Part shown: piece after piece, positions 31,110-35,560 of the stretch
Position numbering within the stretch: position 1 is the stretch's first letter
Layout of the letters: the number at the start of each line of letters is the position of its first letter
DNA from: Armatimonadota bacterium
GTDB taxonomy: Bacteria > Armatimonadota > Zipacnadia > Zipacnadales > VGFC01
DNA length: 35,560 nt
Direction of reading: 5' to 3'
Assembly: GCA_016869045.1 (NCBI GenBank)
Contig: VGFC01000023.1
Location: 1 to 35,560 of the forward strand
Position numbers and translations under genes: made by a program
Notes under the pieces: model-generated
The model's input: the letters and a program-made list of their open reading frames with translations, nothing else
Databases searched by the model: none
What the model was told of the DNA's origin: nothing

Positions 31110-32505
31110 AATCGCAGTGCAGCTTGTCTCCCGTCGTCTCCTGCCAGCCGCGCAGTTCCTCCGTCAGCTCCTCGACCCGCTCCCTGTCCTGCGGGTCGTC
31201 GGCAACGCTCCTCATCTCCCACGGATCGGCCTGCAGGTCGAAGAGCTGCGCGACGTTGACCTGCGGATAGCGGATGAGCTTCCACTGCCCCTTCCGCACC
31301 ATCCGCTGCACGTCCATGTACGCGCCGAAGACCGACTCGTAGCCGCCCGCTTCCCCGCGCAACAACGGCGTTAGGCTGCGGCTCTCCACCGTCTCCGGGA
31401 TCGGAATCCCCGCCAGCTCGCACGTCGTCGGCATGATGTCATGCAGGTACACGAGCGCGTCCTTGCGCTGGCCTGCCGCGATGCCCGGGCCGCACATGAC
31501 CAGCGGCACCCTCACGCTGTGCTCGTACAGGTTCTGCTTGCCCAGCAGTCCGTGCTGACCGACCGCCAGGCCGTTGTCGCCCGCGAAGATGATGAGCGTG
31601 TTGTCCATCTCATCGCGCGCCTCGACGGCCGCCAGCACGCGCCCGATGTAGTAGTCCACGTGCGTGACCATCGCATAGTACGCCGCGATATGCTCGCGGA
31701 TGACCTCCGGCGTGCGCGGGAAGGGCGCCAGCAGCTCGTCGCGGATGCGCAGCTCTCCATTGTCGAAGGGATGCTCGGGCAGGAAGTTCGGCGGCAGCTC
31801 CACCTTCTCCGCTGGGTACAGGTCGGCGAACTCCTTCGGTGCCATGCGCGGGTCATGCGGCGCGGTGTACGAGACATACGCGAACCACGGAGCGTCACCC
31901 TCATACGCCCGGAGGAACCGGATCGCCGAGTCGCTGAACAGCTCGCTGGAGAAGCACTTGCCCATCTGCCGATCCTCGGCGGGGTACTTGCCGGTGGGGT
32001 CGAAGTCGTGGACGGGCACTTCGAGGTGATCGGACATCCCGCCGAAGAAGATGTTCTCTCCGCCGGCGAAGCTCTGCGCGAAGCTCCACGGCCCGTTGTG
32101 CCACTTGCCCGTCGCGAACGTCGTGTACCCGTTGTCGCGGAAGACCTGCGGCCAGAGGGCGAGGTGATCGTCCGCGCGCGGCTGCTGCGGTGCGGTGTAG
32201 AGGTGACGGCCCGTGATGAGCGACGCGCGGCTGCAGATGCAGACCGCCGGCACGGTCGAGCCCATGATGTAGCAGTGCGTGAACGACACGCCGCGCTCGA
32301 CGAGCTGGTCCATGTTCGGCGTCTGGATCGCCTCGTTGCCCGGCGCATGGATAGTGTCGAAGCGCTGATCGTCGGTGAACAGGAACAGGACGTTCGGCCG
32401 GCGGCCCTGACCCCGCGACGTACGCGCCAGGCTGCCGGCCCCGAGGGTTGCGGCTCCGAGTGCCATCGTCTGCACGGCCTCCCTTCGCGTCACCGATCTC
32501 TGCAT
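31105..32505 (-). CDS. Tat-exported sulfatase with unusual CxCSR active-site motif
   Basis: A 466-aa arylsulfatase-family (alkaline-phosphatase superfamily) enzyme that would release sulfate from a sulfated carbohydrate. The twin-arginine-like signal 'VTRREAVQTMALGAATLGAG' is followed by 'PNVLFLFTDDQRFDT' (Ca-binding Asp 45/46). The modification site region is 'AVCICSRASLITGRH' (Cys89-Ile-Cys-Ser-Arg93), where type I sulfatases normally have C-x-P-x-R. 'YTAPHDPRMAPKEF' and 'IIFAGDNGLAVGQHGLLGKQN' carry further conserved His, Asp, Asn and Lys ligands, so the rest of the site is intact. AAGGGG lies upstream of ATG 32505. The gene is divergent from the GH4 gene. The stop codon is within the terminator-like inverted repeat. 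Confidence 0.92.
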   Translation of the reverse strand: MQRSVTRREAVQTMALGAATLGAGSLARTSRGQGRRPNVLFLFTDDQRFDTIHAPGNEAIQTPNMDQLVERGVSFTHCYIMGSTVPAVCICSRASLITGRHLYTAPQQPRADDHLALWPQVFRDNGYTTFATGKWHNGPWSFAQSFAGGENIFFGGMSDHLEVPVHDFDPTGKYPAEDRQMGKCFSSELFSDSAIRFLRAYEGDAPWFAYVSYTAPHDPRMAPKEFADLYPAEKVELPPNFLPEHPFDNGELRIRDELLAPFPRTPEVIREHIAAYYAMVTHVDYYIGRVLAAVEARDEMDNTLIIFAGDNGLAVGQHGLLGKQNLYEHSVRVPLVMCGPGIAAGQRKDALVYLHDIMPTTCELAGIPIPETVESRSLTPLLRGEAGGYESVFGAYMDVQRMVRKGQWKLIRYPQVNVAQLFDLQADPWEMRSVADDPQDRERVEELTEELRGWQETTGDKLHCDW

Positions 32506-32560
32506 GGGTGCCCCTTCGCCAAGCCGCTCACGAAGCCCTCGCCTTGGGAGGACTTCGGCC

Positions 32561-32573
32561 CTTCGCAGCGAAG
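32561..32573. promoter_or_regulatory. Small palindrome in the sulfatase/GH4 divergent gap
   Basis: CTTCGC-A-GCGAAG lies in the 107-bp gap between the divergent sulfatase and GH4 genes, which also has several CTTCG/CGAAG half-sites (for example near 32531 and 32553). A regulator-binding role is possible but the evidence is only symmetry and position. Confidence 0.25.
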
Positions 32574-32612
32574 CCTACGCGCCGTCGCCATCGCATGACA
32601 CGGAGGGATCAG

Positions 32613-33902
32613 GTGGACGACCGCAAGCTCGTCATCATCGGCGCAGGGAGTGCGTCCTTCACGGCCGGCCTGGTGGCCGATCTGCTCGCCTCAGGCATCG
32701 AGGCGAACTGGACCATCGGGCTGGTGGACATCAGCGAGGAGGCCCTTGCCGTGCCGGAGGGGCTCGTCTCGCGCATGGTTCAGCACACGGGGCAGGACGC
32801 CGCGGTGCAGGCCTCGACGGATCGGTGTGACATACTGCCCAGCGCGGACTTCGTCGTGACGACCATCGCGGTCGGCGGCCGCGACGGCTGGCGCAAGGAT
32901 GCCGAGGTGCCGCTGAAGCATGGCATCTACCAGCCGGTCGCCGACACCGTTGGCCCGGGCGGCATCTCGCGCGCGCTGCGGCAGGTTCCCGCGATGCTCG
33001 ACATCGCCAGTGACGTAGCGTGTCTCTGCCCGAACGCGCACTTCTTCAACTACGCCAACCCGATGGCCGCCATCTGCCGCGCGGTGAACAAGGCCACCCG
33101 TGCGAACGTGGTCGGCCTCTGCCACGGCGTGCAGGGCACGCTGCGCTACCTCTGCGACAAGATCGGCGTGCCGTACGGGGAGGTCGGGTCGCTGTATGTC
33201 GGCATGAACCACCTGACGTGGATCACGCACTTCACGCACGGGGGGAAGAGCCTCTGGCCGCGCATCGACGCGATGCTGGCCGACCTTGATCCCGGCGACA
33301 ACCCCTTCTCTTGGGAACTGTACCGCACGTATGGCGCGTTCCCGGCGGTGCTCGACCGGCATGTCGCCGAGTTCTTCCCCGAGCGCTTCTTCCGCGACGC
33401 CGCCTACGGCCAGCCCCTCGTGGACGAGATCCTGCGGGTCATCAGCGGCGGGGATGACACGTGGGAGCGCCGCAAGCGCCAGGCCCGCGGCGAGGAGCCG
33501 CTCGAGGAGGGCCTCTTCCGGCGCACGCTCGGCGAGCACGAGGCCTTGCTGCCGATCATCGCCTCGATCCTCGGCGACCGGCACGAGGTCTTCCCGATGA
33601 ACGTTCCGAACCGCACGGTGGAGGCGATCCCGCCGGGCTTCGTGCTGGAGATGCCAGTCGCCGCGACCGCCGCCGGCTGCCTGCCAACCGCGCTGCCGCC
33701 CACGCCGCCGGGGATCCTCGCGTGGGTGACGGAGGCGCTGTACGGGGTGGAGATCACCGTGGAGGCGGCCATCCGCGGCGACCGGAATCTCGTGGTGCAG
33801 GCGTTGCTCTATGACCGCAGTGTGCCCGATCTCCCGGCGGCGGAGGTGTTGGCCGACGACCTCCTCGCCGCCCATCGGGAACACCTGCCGACCTTTGCGT
33901 GA
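32613..33902 (+). CDS. Glycoside hydrolase family 4 (alpha-galactosidase / 6-phospho-glucosidase type)
   Basis: A 429-aa NAD- and Mn-dependent glycosidase using the GH4 redox-elimination mechanism in the cytoplasm. It has the Rossmann loop 'LVIIGAGSASFTAGLVADLL', 'FVVTTIAVGGRDGWRKDAEVPLKHG' and 'DTVGPGGISRALRQVPAMLDIA'. 'FFNYANPMAAICRAVNK' and 'VVGLCHGVQGTLRYL' hold the metal-ligand Cys-His pair, and 'LYVGMNHLTWITHF' carries a second His. The start is GTG 32613, because GGAGG lies 6 nt upstream and the protein then begins right at the Rossmann strand; ATG 32595 is the alternative. It is followed after 12 nt by the MttB-family gene, an unusual pairing. Linkage specificity (alpha or beta, phosphorylated or not) is not resolved. 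Confidence 0.92.
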   Translation: MDDRKLVIIGAGSASFTAGLVADLLASGIEANWTIGLVDISEEALAVPEGLVSRMVQHTGQDAAVQASTDRCDILPSADFVVTTIAVGGRDGWRKDAEVPLKHGIYQPVADTVGPGGISRALRQVPAMLDIASDVACLCPNAHFFNYANPMAAICRAVNKATRANVVGLCHGVQGTLRYLCDKIGVPYGEVGSLYVGMNHLTWITHFTHGGKSLWPRIDAMLADLDPGDNPFSWELYRTYGAFPAVLDRHVAEFFPERFFRDAAYGQPLVDEILRVISGGDDTWERRKRQARGEEPLEEGLFRRTLGEHEALLPIIASILGDRHEVFPMNVPNRTVEAIPPGFVLEMPVAATAAGCLPTALPPTPPGILAWVTEALYGVEITVEAAIRGDRNLVVQALLYDRSVPDLPAAEVLADDLLAAHREHLPTFA

Positions 33903-33914
33903 GGTGTGGTGTCC

Positions 33915-35339
33915 GTGCGAGTCCAGCTACTCACTGCCGACCAGATCGCCCGCGTCCACGAGGCCTCACTGAGCATCCTCGCCGAGGTCGGTGTGCACCT
34001 GCCTCACCCCGAGGTCCTCAGTCGCTTCGCCGACTCCGGCGCGACGGTGGACCACGATGCGCAGCGCGTGCGCATTCCCGCTGAGCTAGTCGAGCGCTGC
34101 ATCGCCTCCGCGGGCAAGCAGTTCGCGATCTACGGCCGCGACATCGCGAAGGCCGCGCGCTTCGGCTGCGGCGAGCGCAACTACAACAGCATCGCGGGCG
34201 AGGCGCACTGGATCGACCGGCCCGGGGGCAAGCGCCGGCCTGCGGTCCTCGCCGACGTGGCGACGGCCTCCCGGATGGGCGATGCGCTGGAGCACATCAA
34301 CCTCGTCGGGGCGATGACCGATCCGCAGGACGTGCCGCCAGCCCTCAAGTGCATCGAAGTGATGGCGCAGATGCTGAAGCACACCACGAAGCCCATCCAC
34401 TTCTGGTTCCACGACCGGGCCTCGGCGAAGTACCTCGTGGACATGACCATCGCCCTGCGCGGGAGCGAGAGCGAGGCGCGCGAGTTCCCGATCTGTTACC
34501 CCTTCCTGGAGCCGATCAGCCCGCTGCGCTTTCCGTTCAACGGGGTGGACGTGTTGTTCGAGACCGCGCGCCTGAACCTCCCCGTGCCCATTGGGCCGAT
34601 GGCGCAGATGGGCCTCTCCGCGCCATGCAGCCTCGCCGCCACGCTCGCGCAGGAGAACGCGGAGATCCTCGCGGGAGTCTGCGTCACGCAGCTCATCCAG
34701 CCGGGCGTGCCGGTGATGTACGGCGGCATCCCCCACGCGTTTGACATGCGCACCACGCAGCTCATCTTCTCGGGCCCTGAGCAGGCGCTGTTCGGCGTCG
34801 CGATGACCGAGATCGGCAAGCACTACGGGCTGCCGGTCTACATCAACGTCGGCCTGACCGATGCGAAGCGCCCCGACGCGCAGGCGGGTCTGGAGGCGGG
34901 CATCACGCTGATGCTGGGCGCCGCGGCGGGCGCCGACATCTTCGGCCACATGGGCATCTCGGGGGTCGATCAGGCCTCCTCGCTGGACCTGCTCGTGTTC
35001 CAGAATGAGGTCATCGGTTTCGTCGAGAACGTCCTCCGCGAGATGGACTTCAGCGACGAGGCCTTCGCGCTCGATGTGGTCCGCGAGGTCGGTCCCGGCG
35101 GCAGCTACATCGACACCGACCACACCGCCCTCAACTTCCGCCGGGCGCTGTGGTTCCCGAAGCTACTCGACCGCCAGTTCTACGACGCATGGCTCACCGG
35201 CGGCGCGGAGTCGCTCGAAGACCGCTGCCGCCTCCGCACCGAGGACCTGCTGGCGACGCACGAGCCGGAGCCGATCTCCGAAGACGAGGCGGCCGCCATC
35301 GACGAGGTGCTGCGCGCCGCCCGGAGGGACCTGAGTTGA
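33915..35339 (+). CDS. MttB-family corrinoid methyltransferase without pyrrolysine
   Basis: A 474-aa member of the trimethylamine methyltransferase (MttB/MtgB) superfamily. Visible features are the N-terminal 'RVHEASLSILAEVGVHLPHPE', 'SIAGEAHWIDRPGGKRRP' and 'EFPICYPFLEPISPLRFP'. 'LPVPIGPMAQMGLSAPCSLAATLAQENAEILAG' and 'GVPVMYGGIPHAFDMRTTQL' are typical, and the end is 'REVGPGGSYIDTDHTALNFR'. The frame has no internal TAG, so it belongs to the non-pyrrolysine group that includes the glycine-betaine methyltransferase MtgB; substrates of most members are unknown quaternary amines or related methyl donors. The start is probably GTG 33915 (GAGGTG 8 nt upstream); GTG 33906 and 33909 are alternatives. 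The stop overlaps the start of a UroD-family gene (TTGA). Confidence 0.9.
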   Translation: MRVQLLTADQIARVHEASLSILAEVGVHLPHPEVLSRFADSGATVDHDAQRVRIPAELVERCIASAGKQFAIYGRDIAKAARFGCGERNYNSIAGEAHWIDRPGGKRRPAVLADVATASRMGDALEHINLVGAMTDPQDVPPALKCIEVMAQMLKHTTKPIHFWFHDRASAKYLVDMTIALRGSESEAREFPICYPFLEPISPLRFPFNGVDVLFETARLNLPVPIGPMAQMGLSAPCSLAATLAQENAEILAGVCVTQLIQPGVPVMYGGIPHAFDMRTTQLIFSGPEQALFGVAMTEIGKHYGLPVYINVGLTDAKRPDAQAGLEAGITLMLGAAAGADIFGHMGISGVDQASSLDLLVFQNEVIGFVENVLREMDFSDEAFALDVVREVGPGGSYIDTDHTALNFRRALWFPKLLDRQFYDAWLTGGAESLEDRCRLRTEDLLATHEPEPISEDEAAAIDEVLRAARRDLS

Positions 35340-35560
35340 CCAGCCGCGAACGAGTCCTCGCCGCCCTGAACCATGAGGAGCCGGACCGGGTGCCGCTCGA
35401 CCTCGGCGGCAGCTTCGTCACCGGCATCGCGGCGACGTCGCTGCACCACCTGCGCAAGCACCTCGGGCTCGCGGATCGGCCGGTGAAGGTGTACGACGCG
35501 TACCAGATGCTGGGCGAGGTCGAGATGGACCTTGTGGAGCGCTTCCGGCTCGACTGCCTC
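35336..35560 (+). CDS. UroD-family protein, 3' truncated by window end
   Basis: The first 75 codons of a second UroD/MtaA-superfamily protein: 'TSRERVLAALNHEEPDRVPL' is the classic family N-terminus, followed by 'DLGGSFVTGIAATSLHHLRKHLG' and 'VKVYDAYQMLGEVEMDLVERF'. The start is TTG 35336, overlapping the TGA of the MttB-family gene (TTGA). Coupling of MttB-type and UroD-type genes is what one expects of a corrinoid methyl-transfer pair (substrate:corrinoid and corrinoid:acceptor methyltransferases), though the corrinoid protein itself is not in view. This copy is closer to the common family pattern than the one at 27247. Confidence 0.85.
   Translation, partial: MTSRERVLAALNHEEPDRVPLDLGGSFVTGIAATSLHHLRKHLGLADRPVKVYDAYQMLGEVEMDLVERFRLDCL

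Noticed and set aside
33915-35339. Pyrrolysine-containing trimethylamine methyltransferase
   Set aside because: The frame is continuous with no internal TAG codon and no pyl genes are present; it fits the non-pyrrolysine MttB group instead.

Overview
High-GC (roughly two thirds G+C) bacterial chromosomal window with no rRNA, tRNA, integrase or transposase that I can see. The gene set suggests a deep-branching free-living bacterium: a transcriptional T-box on leuA (common in Firmicutes, Actinobacteria, Chloroflexi and relatives), a zinc-type ribosomal protein L28, a DUF1385/YqhQ-type membrane protein, Tat-exported sulfatase and glycosidase-like proteins, and UroD/MttB-family genes of the sort found in Armatimonadota-like or Planctomycetes-like metagenomic genomes. 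An Armatimonadota-like lineage is my best guess, with low confidence.

Layout. 1-600: the end of a TIM-barrel sugar isomerase. 598-1196: a small cassette encoding a four-helix-bundle (S23-type) protein between inverted arrays of GGTAACGAC-like 9-mers. 1192-11108, minus strand: purB, a palindrome-rich gap, then a run transcribed as GHMP sugar kinase > phosphohexomutase paralog lacking the catalytic serine > canonical phosphohexomutase > GT28-type glycosyltransferase > large exported protein > 5-formyl-THF cyclo-ligase > folB. 11151-12398: DUF1385 protein (-), divergent from rpmB (+), which has a clear sigma70-like promoter. 12572-17770 (+): a three-gene NAD-linked formate dehydrogenase (NuoE-like, NuoF-like, Mo/W catalytic subunit with Cys instead of selenocysteine). 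17719-17975: an element with 36-bp terminal inverted repeats and a 104-bp tandem repeat. 17987-19276: tRNA methylthiotransferase MtaB. 19273-21909 (-): Tat-exported six-hairpin/LamG protein. 21967-23904 (-): leuA preceded by a leucine T-box riboswitch (CUC specifier) and a promoter. 23973-26495 (-): exported parallel beta-helix protein. 26631-28624 (+): tight set of an iron-sulfur flavoprotein, a UroD-family protein and a 59-aa unknown protein. 28643-31050 (+): SGNH hydrolase and sugar isomerase. 31105-32505 (-): sulfatase. 32613-35560 (+): GH4 glycosidase, a non-pyrrolysine MttB-family methyltransferase and a second, partial UroD-family gene, coupled by very short spacing or overlap.

How the genes fit together. 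The right half looks like a carbohydrate-scavenging locus (beta-helix protein, hairpin glycosidase, esterase-like SGNH hydrolase, sulfatase, GH4, isomerases) interleaved with methyl-transfer-type proteins (UroD twice, MttB). With the folate enzymes and the NAD-linked formate dehydrogenase, this allows the inference that methyl or C1 groups released from substituted sugars or betaines feed folate and formate chemistry. No corrinoid protein is visible, so this remains a hypothesis.

A second theme is intergenic architecture. At least eight strong palindromic or inverted repeats fill the gaps between genes, several with a GTAGG/GTAGGGG edge. Five genes take their stop codon from, or directly at, such a repeat.
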